Origin: Allium sativum
Taxonomy: Eukaryota > Streptophyta > Magnoliopsida > Asparagales > Amaryllidaceae
Length of the DNA: 64,000 nucleotides
NCBI GenBank assembly: GCA_030737875.1
Contig: CM060923.1
Span: 37,440,501-37,504,500, forward strand
Direction: 5' to 3'
Shown in pieces: positions 35,629 to 44,913 of the stretch; the first letter of the stretch is position 1; each line of letters starts with the position of its first letter. The position numbers and the translations under genes are program-made. Under the pieces are notes generated by a model. The model did no database searches and was not told the DNA's origin. It was given only the letters and a program-made list of their open reading frames with translations.

Positions 35629-38600
35629 TGTAACACCCCGTGTATTCTATAACAGTGAAATTCACAAATTAAAGTATAATTAAGTTCAAATCAAAGAATT
35701 AAGGGAAACGGGATACGCCATTGCGTTCGTCTCGGAATTCTGCTTGGGATAGAGTCCGAGTTTGCGTAAAACGGACTCCGTATGAAGAAGATATGGCCTC
35801 CGGAAGTTTCAGAATTAAGTTTAAATTTCAAACAGACAGAAACAGCTCAGAACAAATTCAAATTTCAAAAAAAAATCAGACCAGAATGGGCTGGGCAGGA
35901 ATTTTCCCGCCCAAGGCACCCAGGTCGACTGGGTAGTCGACCTGGGGCACCCAGGTCGACTACCAAGTCGACATGGGGGTCGACTGGGGAGTCGACCTGG
36001 CCCCTGAGCCAGGTCGAACCCAGCCCCCCCGGCTGGCCTAGTCTGTGCTTGCCGAATTTCTGAGCCTTGCCTTGTCACTAGGGCTAGGTGTCTGAGCCTG
36101 ATTGGTCTCTCCTTCAAATAAACGACTAATATTAATCCAAGCTCCATCGACGGTTCTAATCAATTCACAAACTCTATAAAAAGGACCTAAGACTCCACCT
36201 AATTCATACAAATAAAAATTAGAATGAGACCGTCATGCTGCTAAGGAAAGACTAGAAGTAGCCATCAAAATTGAGAGACGATTAGGAGGCAATTCGAAAG
36301 CTTAAAGCAACGACAACTAAATCAAAACAACGCCTACAACAAAGGATAGCATCTCCAAATTCAGAATTCAGAAACCTGAATTGAAGATTCGTCATACGTT
36401 GTAAGTAGAGTGCTATTCCGATGTGAATGAATAATTGTGTTTTGATTTGTGTAAAATGATAAATGGAATTGTACTTAATTTTTGGTGATAATAATTCATA
36501 ATTGTATTTTGCTATGATTCTAATCGATTTGGGATGTTGTGGTATAACGATGTTAGACCTATTGGATATTTGCAAGTATGTGATTCATGTTGAAAGTTAA
36601 CAACTATATGTTTGTGGTAGTTTATTTCAACACCTATTGGATAATTGCAAGTATATGATTCATGTTGAAAGTTAATGACTATATGTTTGTGGTAGTTTAT
36701 TTGAGATTCATGCAAGTATATGGTTCACTATTATGCCAACATGATGTATATTTTTATAATCACTTTTAGTGTAGTTGGATCCATTTGGGTATTATGACTC
36801 ATATGAATTTATGTTGGAATTGGCATCATGATTCAAGCGTAAAACCATACTTTTGTATTAGTGACAAAAGTAAGCATCTTTGTGAACTTGTGTTGACTTT
36901 ATGAACATGGCTAGTTTATGTTTAACTTTATGCCCAAACAAAATATGTTTTAGGCCTATGTTGTTATCAAAATCATATGATAAGATATATGACACATAAT
37001 TAAGTTAGATTCACATTTTTAAATGCAAGTTTACATGACTAGATTAAAACCATGATTCATGTTAGGTATGTTTCATGTCAAGATTATATGCTATTACGAT
37101 GCAAGTTTACAAGTGCCTAATTTATGTTAATTAGATCGTTATGTTGCAAGTTCATGCGTTCACACTCCCCTTTTTTATGTTACTTAGAATATATGAACAC
37201 CATGTTCTAAGCCTCCCCTTTTTCATGTGGCTAAGTTGGGCTTAAATGTTAAACCCAACATATGTTATATTATAGCGAACGCATAAAACGGGGGTAGTGA
37301 CGTTGGGCTAAAAATATAAACATATGTGTTGGCATGTTTGACGCATGCCAACGACCTTGAGAACATTTGAGGGGTATAAATTAATTTTACCCAATAAAGA
37401 TGAATTTGAATAATGGGCTGCAAATATTTACATATAAAAAAGAAAAGAGACAAAATATGTAAACTTAGAAAATACGATGTGTTTAACCTGAGGTTGGATT
37501 GAGTTGTGATGTAAACCTGCCCGGAACCGCCCGGTTGTCCAGTAGTCACAACAATACCTATCCAATGTGGGTGGTTAAACATTGAGCCCAATAAAGACCC
37601 GAGGTTAGACTGAGTTGTGACGTAAGACTGCCCGGAACCAACCGGCAACAAGCAGTCACAACAATATCTGTCTAATGTGAGAGGTCGAGGCTTTAATAAG
37701 ACAATTAAGGCTGAGTCAGGATTGATAGGATTAAGTAAATTGAATTAATACGTAATCAAAATGGAACATGCTAAACTATACAGACTGATTGGGGGTTAGG
37801 TTTACAAAACATTTAACCAACTTGGCATGTTGGCTAGAAATAGAAAACCTAGTAGCGGGAGACCCTTTTCAGCAGTAACCCTACAAGGTGTATCAGGATA
37901 CCCTGAACTAGGCAGGGTGGGGCACAATTACTGGGCTGACTGTAAGAGGTCAAATTGATGGCGGTGGTGCAGTAGTGTAGGTTCTAACGGGGTGCGGGCG
38001 TGCACACACTCTGGCGTAGAAAAATTAGGCACTAGGCACCAGTAGTATACCTGTGCATTCTAGAATTGTGTCGGGCCGCCACCATGGGACTTGATACACC
38101 CCATGGTGGGACCAGCATAGGTAACTACAACATCGGGGGCCATAAGACACATGTAACGATGCGAGTAGGAGCCGATCATTAGAAATGGATCACTTCACCC
38201 TGGTTATGGGGTGCCTGTTGGGAACTAGTTTATAGGGGTGCAGAGATTAATATGGGGTACGATAGTATATTCGACTCTAGACAACTTAACCTAGTTTATA
38301 GTGCTTTCCCATTTCCAGTTTATACTTATCATGCCCAATTCTTTATTCATAGACTGAATAGTCCTAGACTTACTCAGGCTTTATGTCTGACTCTACTTTT
38401 CTTTCATCTTCTTTTCTTTCGTTTCCCCCTCCCCCCCCCACAGGTCCATAGGGAGGGAATACCGCAGCTTGACCAGTTTTCACATCCAGCTTGAAGAGAA
38501 AGAATGTATTGCTTGGATCTCTTTCATTTTGGACTATGGCTTTGGATTGCAACTATGGGGACTTATGCAGTTTACTTTTGTTTTTTATGCTTCTTTAAGT

Positions 38601-38833
38601 TATGAAATCAAGACAGTTATGAAAATGTAATGGTTTTGGAAGTATTATAAGACAATTATGGCATGGTTTGTGTAAACACGTATTTTGATGGAATAAAAGT
38701 GCTGTTGTTTTCCGCTGTTCAGAAATATGTGTATTTATATCTGTCTTGTGTATCTGTGACTTATACTTATAAACCTCCACCAAAATTAGGGCATTCCCTT
38801 TGAGAGTGACCCTAACGGAGGTGGGGTGTTTCA
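35629..38833 (+). repeat. 3' LTR of element 2
   Basis: 3205 bp, TGTAACACCCCGTG to GGGGTGTTTCA, then TGAGG. It matches 27266-30493 nearly throughout. Differences include a shorter GTCGAC cluster, the altered left arm of the E2F-type palindrome, and a longer C-rich tract near 38425-38440. Confidence 0.95.
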
Positions 38834-38838
38834 TGAGG

Positions 38839-40368
38839 TAGTAGCCGTCCAGACATACTGTTGATTGTACGGATATGCGAGGAATTTGGTGCCTCCGGTT
38901 TCGTTCAAACCCAGAATGGACTTGTAAATGGACTGTGTGTCTGACATTGGATTTTGTTCTGTGCTGATTGATCTCTGTTAAATATATATCTGTTTGGCGG
39001 CGGAGAATTTATTCTCTTGCTTAACGCCCTTCTCTGAGACGTACGAGCTCAGAGGTTATGTATTGATAGAAATCATTCGCATGGAGTGGATTGCCTATGT
39101 GGCACGCCTAAGTGGCATATGATCAAGGCTTCTGTTGCAAAGCAAAGTCTTGTGGTTGATGATCAAAGCATGGTCTGTGTGACGTAGCTTTGTGTATAAC
39201 GTGGATTCGCGAGCCTCACACCTCGGTATGAGTCAAAAACGGGATAGTGACTGCAGGGAGAGCACGACGTTTCTTTCTAGCTAAGGTGGTGTCAGTGACC
39301 TACCAGCCCTGACATTATATATACTTTTCACCTATGTGGTTGTTGGAATACGAGGCGCCTCGATTATAGGTCTGTAAGGACCGGGAAACGTGTGCTCAGG
39401 AATTTCCAATCCTCAAAAGTAAGAGAGGACCGGCCCTGAAGATCCAAGGACCATAGTGGGGTCCTGAGACATTTGCTAGAGTGTCTCGAATCGGAGAGGA
39501 GCTTGCCCCTTGCCTCGATTCATGAAGGAATCCAATTTCTAATACGAAATATGTGGATGTGATTGTATTACTAGTATGGCGACATAGTAGATGATAGCTA
39601 TGCCGCCTAGGATTGATATTTATGATTGAATTTGCTTTCGAAAACATATATGCACTAGTAATAATATCAAACACTTTTTATACGTATGAAGCATTTTTGG
39701 CCATTATAAGGTAAAACTCTATCCTCCGGCTTGCGTTGCATTGTGTGATGGGACCTGAGTCTTATAATGGCTTCATTTTTATAAAAAGCATTGCGATGAT
39801 TTAATCATTTACTTTATTTCATGCACTAGCACTCATTGGAGTAAACCCGTTCCGCGAAAGGGGCGTGGTCCTTTGATTTGCCTTATTATTGTTGTTAATA
39901 AGTTAAGTGGATTTCTCATACCAGTCCCATGACTGACTCGTAGTTTGTTTCACCTTGCAAACTAGGGTGCCCTCATTTTCACATGGGTAGCCTAGCTACA
40001 GGTATCTGGTGCACTTTTGGCTCATGGCGAGGCTTGACTACACCGTGCTGACTTTGACTCTTTCCGCCATTATAGTATATGTATTATGATTCCGCCATTG
40101 GCGATGTAGACTGATATTTATTTTGTGTACTCTTTATGTATGATTTCGCCTCTGGCGATGGTGACTGATTATGTATTATTATGCTCTAAGTTGTATCCTG
40201 CACTGTGCTCTCTGATGTGGTGATATCTATATGATTCCGCTGTCATATGTGTGTAAATTATTATATTTTATGTTTATGCTATTATCTGTGATCTGCTAAT
40301 GATGATTAATGTGTTATATTCCAATGATTATCCTTAACACCGTGTCACGGGGTTTTGGGATCGTCACA
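38839..40368 (+). repeat. element 3 LTR, part 3 (3' end of the 5' LTR)
   Basis: Resumes the giant-LTR sequence after element 2: GTGCCTCCGGTTTCGTTC, GCGGAGAATTTATTCTCTTG, the GAGGCGCCTC palindrome near 39350, ATCCTCCGGCTTGCGTTGC and CCCATGACTGAC follow in the order seen at 810-1890. The last 350 bases are specific to element 3 and include two copies of a CGCC..GGCGATG hairpin (near 40095 and 40150). Ends GGATCGTCACA at 40368. Confidence 0.88.
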
Positions 40369-40370
40369 GC

Positions 40371-40382
40371 TAGTATCAGAGC
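40371..40382 (+). promoter_or_regulatory. primer-binding site of element 3
   Basis: TAGTATCAGAGC, two bases after the LTR end; one mismatch (A for G at position 2) to the initiator tRNA-Met complement. Confidence 0.85.
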
Positions 40383-40432
40383 TTTGGTTAACCTTAGTTC
40401 TGGAGTCTAACACATTAAACACTTCGTCAAAA

Positions 40433-40500
40433 TAGAATCAGTAGTATTCTAAGGCGAGTAGCTCATTAGAGATAGGACTAGTAAAGTCCTAGAATGAGCC
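40433..40500 (+). promoter_or_regulatory. paired leader stem-loops (element 3)
   Basis: Stem-loop 1: arms TAGAAT (40433-40438) and ATTCTA (40446-40451), loop CAGTAGT. Stem-loop 2: outer arms GCTCATT (40462-40468) and AATGAGC (40494-40500), inner arms AGGACT (40475-40480) and AGTCCT (40486-40491), loop AGTAA. The LARD counterparts keep the fold with different bases, including two outer-stem pairs changed on both sides. A packaging or dimerisation role is inferred. Confidence 0.7.
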
Positions 40501-40590
40501 AAGCAGAACAGCAAAAACAATTTGATCAGTCCATCGTTATCTTTCCTTAAGTTTTCTGCTTAACCATACAATAAATTATCGTTTCTGTAA

Positions 40591-40615
40591 GCTGACTCTT
40601 TTCTTGCTTATATAG
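40591..40615 (+). promoter_or_regulatory. 3' splice-site-like sequence before gag of element 3
   Basis: GCTGACTCTTTTCTTGCTTA then TATAG: a branch-point-like CTGAC, a pyrimidine tract and a terminal AG, ten bases before the gag ATG at 40626. With the donor at 15247 it would define the leader intron, now enlarged by the two nested elements. Confidence 0.45.
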
Positions 40616-40625
40616 AATTTAAAAA

Positions 40626-41321
40626 ATGGCTACCCGAGCAGCTGCTGCTAGAGGAGGTCGTGCTGGCCGTGGCAGAGGACGAGAAGAAGTCCCAGTTGAA
40701 GAAGGACCCTTGATACAACCCCCGGCCGCTCAACACTTTGAGCTGGACCGCGTAGCTAAGAGATACAAGAACCTAGGAGGCAAGACCTTCTCGGAAACTG
40801 GCACTGTAATAGAGGCCCTTGCATGGCTGAAAACAAGCGAGAAAATACTAGAAGGCCTAAGGATTGTAGATCAAGATAAAGCTATTATGGGTGCCTGGCT
40901 TATGCAGGAAGAAGCCGAGCTATGGTGGGAAGCTCTCACCGCCAGGAATAGAGAAGCTGGTAGAACCTGGGATGGATTCAAAGAACTCTTCAAAGAGAAA
41001 TATGTCCCAGAACAAGCCCTAGAGCGCATGCACGATGACTTCGCCAACCTCCAATAGGGGGATCTTTCGGTGCAGGATTATCTGAATAAATTTACACAGT
41101 TGTCCCGCTATGCTCCGGAGCTTGTCGCCACTGCAAAGTCCAAGAATAAGAGGTTCATCCTCGGGCTGAAGCGGCAGTATCATGATAGAGCCATGGCCCA
41201 CATCAAGCTAGGATTTAATGAATTGGTGAAAATGACGTGCAACTACGAAGACTTGGACCAAAGGCACCTGGAGCAGGATCGCGCTAAAAGCCAAGCCGAA
41301 ATAAACGCAAGCCTGATGTGA
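40626..41321 (+). pseudogene. gag of element 3, broken
   Basis: Starts with an Arg/Gly-rich N-terminus (RGRGRGR within the first 25 residues). The Gag domain then follows: KTFSETGTVIEALAWLK, GAWLMQEEAELWWEAL, TWDGFKELFKEKYVP. An in-frame TAG at 41055-41057 breaks it; the same frame continues with SVQDYLNKFTQLSRYAPELV and FILGLKRQYHDRAM up to TGA at 41319-41321. A frameshift near 41305-41315 moves the true frame before the zinc knuckle. The protein is clearly different from the Gag of elements 1 and 2, so element 3 belongs to another Ty3 lineage. Confidence 0.85.
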
Positions 41322-42245
41322 ATCAAGCTGAGTCAAGTCAAGCAGCATCCTCGAAACCACAGACTGGCAGGCCGCCAAAAGGGAGCTGCTATAATTGTGG
41401 CAAGATGGGGGCACTTCTCTAATGTTTGCACAGCCCCGAAGAGGCAGAAGACAAATTCACAAGGTTCAAGCCACGGCTCTCAAAACCCTCGCTCCTGCTT
41501 TAATTGTTGCAAGACGGATCATCTTGTAAAAGACTGCCCTTTGCTTAAAAAGGCCGCAGTAGCTCACGTGTATGACGGGACGAACCCGCCAGCTGCTTCC
41601 GATGGAGCAGTTAAACTCGATGTTTTGGGAGGTACCCTTACAATTAAAAATATTCCTGTTTCTGTATTGTTTGACACGGGTGCATCACGTAGTTTTATTG
41701 CTAGTAACACAGTGCACAAATTAAAGTTAAAACAAAGAAAGCTGAAAGAATCGGTTGAAGTACATAATCCGATAGGAGGATCTCTCATTCTCAGTTCATA
41801 TTGTAGAGTGCCAATCTCTTATTCTTCCTACAAGTTTCCCTTTGATTTAATCATCATGGATTTTCCCGAATTCGATACCATTCTCGGGCTTGATTGGTTA
41901 ATGAAATACGAAGTTGAGGTAAAGTGTGCAGAACGAATAGTAAAAATTCGAACGAAGCTTGGACATATATTTATACCCTGTCATGGTTCGAATCCAGATA
42001 GAAAACAATTTTGGTCTGCATTAGAAGTTATCCCCACTTCCTTAGAAAAGATTCCTACTGTTATAAACTATGCGGATGTGTTTGAAGAAGTCAAAAACTT
42101 ACCTCCGCAAAGAGAAATAGAATTCAGAATCGATCTAATTCCAAATGCCAGACCAGAGGTACATCCAATTCGTAGAATGACTCCAAAGGAAAAAAGAAGA
42201 ATTAGGCGATCAAACTCGTCAACTGTTGTGGAAGGGTCTAATTAG
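41322..42245 (+). pseudogene. zinc knuckles and protease of element 3, broken
   Basis: The first zinc knuckle (CYNCGKMG from 41387) is in one frame, and a one-base gain in the G run at 41407-41411 shifts it for the His-Cys half (HFSNVC). The second knuckle reads CFNCCKTDHLVKDC, with Asp for the usual Gly before His. The protease has LFDTGASRSFIAS and ILGLDWL, so its catalytic site is present. The open frame (from a GTG at 41397) ends at 42245 only because another shift near 42205-42215 moves RT into a different frame. Separate frameshifts on both sides show neutral decay. Confidence 0.85.
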
Positions 42246-42860
42246 GCCAAGCTTTTCTAATTGGGGTGCAGCTGTAGTGTTTGTCCCAAATTCAGACGGT
42301 ACTCTTCGATTGTGCGTTGATTACCGAGACCTCAACAAACAGATGCTCAAAAACAAATACCCATTACCCCGCATCGATGATCTGCTAGACCAATTAAATG
42401 GGGCGAGAGTATTTTCCCGAATGGACCTAGCTACAGGTTTTCATCAATTGAGAATAGCAGAGGAGTGTGTTCCTTTGACAGCTTTAAGAGGTCCAGACAT
42501 ATTTTATGAATGGTTAGTAATGTCGTTCGGCCTGTGCAACGCTCCGGCATACTTTGTCGATCTAATGAATAGAGTGTTCAGGGGAGTTCTGAATAAATTT
42601 GTCCTCGTATTCATCGATGATATTTTAATCTACTCCAAATCAAAACCCGAGCATGAAAAACACTTAGAACTAGTATTGGAGATTGTAAGAAAGAACGTCT
42701 TCTAATCCAAATTCTCTAAATGTGTCTTCTGGCAAGAAGAAGTGAAGTTCCTTAGCCATGTCGTGTCAAAGAAAGGGATTTCTGTAGATCCGAGCAAAAT
42801 TACAGCGATTCAAGACTGGAAACAACCCACTACACCCACAGAGGTTAGAAGTTTTACGGG
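42201..42860 (+). pseudogene. reverse transcriptase of element 3, broken
   Basis: The frame from 42226 shows [51 protein letters not shown] and FIDDIL, with the catalytic Asp pair at 42616-42621. Two substitutions stand out against element 2: Ser for Pro in the PFGL motif and Cys for Thr in LTNAP. A TAA at 42703-42705 interrupts; [20 protein letters not shown] and VDPSKI continue in the same frame. A further shift and small deletion lie near 42860 (RSFTGL then YYRKFVKDF in another frame). Not functional. Confidence 0.87.
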
Positions 42861-44093
42861 GTTAGTTATTATCGAAAGTTCGTTAAGGATTTTTCGAAGA
42901 TATCCGGTCCGTTAACGAAGCTCACGAAGAAGCATGAGAAATTTAAGTGGACTTCCGACTGTGAAGAAGCTTTCCAGGAACTGAAATCGAAACTGACAAC
43001 TGCTCCAGTGTTAACCATTATTGATGGCAATCAGGATTTGACGGTTTGGACAGAGGCTTCTATTAGATGTCTTGGTGCAGTGTTAATGCAAAGAGGCCAA
43101 GTAGTCGCTTATGCAAGCCACCAACTGAAACCGCATGAGAAGAATTATGTAACTCATGATCTTGAGTTGCTGGCTATCGTTTTTGCGTTGAAAATCTGGA
43201 GGCATTATTTATTGGGCGAGAAATTTGTACTGTACACAGATCATCAATCATTGATGTATTTATACACCCAGAAAGATATGAATTTGAGACAGCAGCGTTG
43301 GCTAGAATTTCTTGCAGCGTATGATCTTGATATCCTGTATACGCCGAGAAAGGCTAACGTTGTAGCAGATGCGCTTAGTAGAAAAACCGCAATCATTGCC
43401 AATCTTATAATTACGCCTGGATTTATTGATAAGATTTCAGACCTTCAAAAAGACGATGAATTCATTCAGAGAATCAGTCAGAGGGTCAAGGAAGGTGAAA
43501 CCACAAGTTTCCGTATTGACGATAAGGGTGTTCTCAGGTTAAATGATAGGATTTGCATTCCAAATATTCCAAGCCTTCGAAGAGAGGTGCTAGATGAATG
43601 CCATAAATCCAAACTTTGCATTCATCCTGGTGTGAGTAAAATGTACAACGATATCAAACGCACTTTCTGGTGGAAGGCAATGAAGAGGGATATTTCTTTG
43701 TATGTGAGCAGATGCCCTACTTGTCAATTAGTACAGAGCGACCAACAGAAGCTAGCTGGATTGTCGCAGCCGTTGGAAGTCCCAGGTTGGAAATGGGAAC
43801 AGATTTCCATGGATTTCATAGATGGTTTGCCGCGAACCAGGAAAGGTAATGACAGCATTTGGGTAATCGTAGATCGCTTCACGAAGACTGCCCATTTCAT
43901 ACCTGTCAGATCCAATAGAACCGCTCAAAGTCTAGCACAGATATATTTCAAAGAAATCGTTAAGCTGCATGGAATTCCCATCAGCATAGTCAGTGATAGA
44001 GACCCAATATTTGCTAGCAAATTCTGGGAGGCATTCCAGACAGAATTAGGAACGAAACTGAATATGAGCACCGCTTATCACCCTCAAACAGAT
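42861..44093 (+). pseudogene. RNase H and truncated integrase of element 3
   Basis: One frame runs from about 42870 through the annotated start region at 43008 to the end. RNase H: WTEASIRCLGAVL, with Glu where the family has the first catalytic Asp, then YTDHQSLMYL. Integrase: zinc site HKSKLCIHPG with Cys pair CPTC intact, first catalytic Asp in SMDFIDGL, second in IVSDRDPIF. The sequence stops at AYHPQTD (44093), just before the catalytic Glu, where a giant LTR begins. The rest of integrase, any chromodomain and the 3' LTR are not in the window. Confidence 0.88.
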
Positions 44094-44370
44094 TGAAAGG
44101 ACCCGTTACTTCCCCGTGAAGGAAAGAGCGGATACTTTGAGAACAACACACAAATGAACGCAAATGGAAGAACATTTCATTGTTATTTACAACAATTCTA
44201 TCAGAATACAAGAATATACAGAATATAAATGAATGAATTACATTCGATAAATATCAGAGATTACAATAAATTACATAGCAGCGGAACTTTAAAAGAGAGT
44301 AATTCAAGGGACCACGCCGTATAACACGGAACGAGTTTCCTCCCAAGAATACCAGTGCATAGAATAAACA

Positions 44371-44913
44371 GCGCCGCGGCAGTTCGTAAATTTCGACCAT
44401 TGACTTCGAACGGACATTACGGGAGATCCGACCGTCGGATTCTCCTAAAACCAGAACCGTTGGGTTCGTATCGAAAAGAGCTTTCTAATGAATATTAGAA
44501 ATTTGAAATCTAACGGTTGGATTTGGAGATACGTCCAAATCAAATTTGGAAAAGGTCATTGTAAGTGCAGTTCGGTGGCCGTTGATGGAAATCGACTGTA
44601 CGGGCCTTGATAAAATTATTAAAAATAGTAATAATTTGTGTAAAATCATAAGAAATGATTTGGGAAAAATTGGGATGAAAAACTCCATATTTGAAAAGAT
44701 AAAAATAGATTTTTATCGAAATGAACTAGTTTTGAACTAAAATTAAACCCGTTTATTTTTAAATAAATAAATTGGATTTGAAACGGGTTTTAAATAGAAT
44801 TGATTTGTGGGTTTATCGTGAACGGTGTTTTAAATAACTCTAGTTCTTTAACCCGGTAATAAATAGAATGTGATTTGGGTCTATCGAGAACTGTGTTTTA
44901 AATGACATTAGTT
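44371..44913 (+). repeat. inverted internal LTR segment in copy B
   Basis: Reads in the + sense (GCGGCAGTTCGTAAATTTCG to the 46-nt hairpin motifs near 44810-44900), opposite to the LTR around it. It corresponds to the reverse complement of roughly 7110-8020 of copy A with a deletion. Both edges are sharp: minus-strand LTR sequence resumes with GTTCGTTCTGGGTCTGAACG. Confidence 0.8.

Larger units (their letters stand above)
27266..38833 (+). mobile_element. element 2: Tekay/Del-like Ty3 chromovirus, complete but broken
   Basis: LTRs 27266-30493 and 35629-38833, target duplication TGAGG (27261-27265 and 38834-38838), primer site, gag, protease, RT, RNase H, integrase, chromodomain and polypurine tract in the order of plant chromoviruses. 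The long LTR (3.2 kb) and the chromodomain type (LVKVQW, ATWETEARI, YPFLF) fit the Tekay/Del lineage. Three in-frame stops and one frameshift interrupt pol. LTR copies are very similar by eye apart from a roughly 30-bp difference in the GTCGAC cluster. Confidence 0.93.
14039..44093 (+). mobile_element. element 3: Ty3/gypsy element with about 5.4-kb LTR, decayed, 3' end missing
   Basis: The 5' LTR is in three pieces (14039-17781, 27167-27265, 38839-40368; 5372 bp together) because elements 1 and 2 are inserted in it. Its start TGTAACAACCCGGAAA and its module order are shared with the LARD LTRs. Primer site, leader hairpins, gag, protease, RT, RNase H and the first part of integrase follow. The integrase is cut at 44093 by another giant LTR (TGAAAGGACCCG at 44094). 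No 3' LTR is seen in the window. The chromodomain region is missing, so the clade cannot be fixed. Confidence 0.8.

Noticed and set aside
41986..41999. GGTTCGAATCC, a match to the tRNA T-arm consensus
   Set aside because: It lies inside the protease coding sequence of element 3, and no acceptor, D-arm or anticodon stem can be formed around it.
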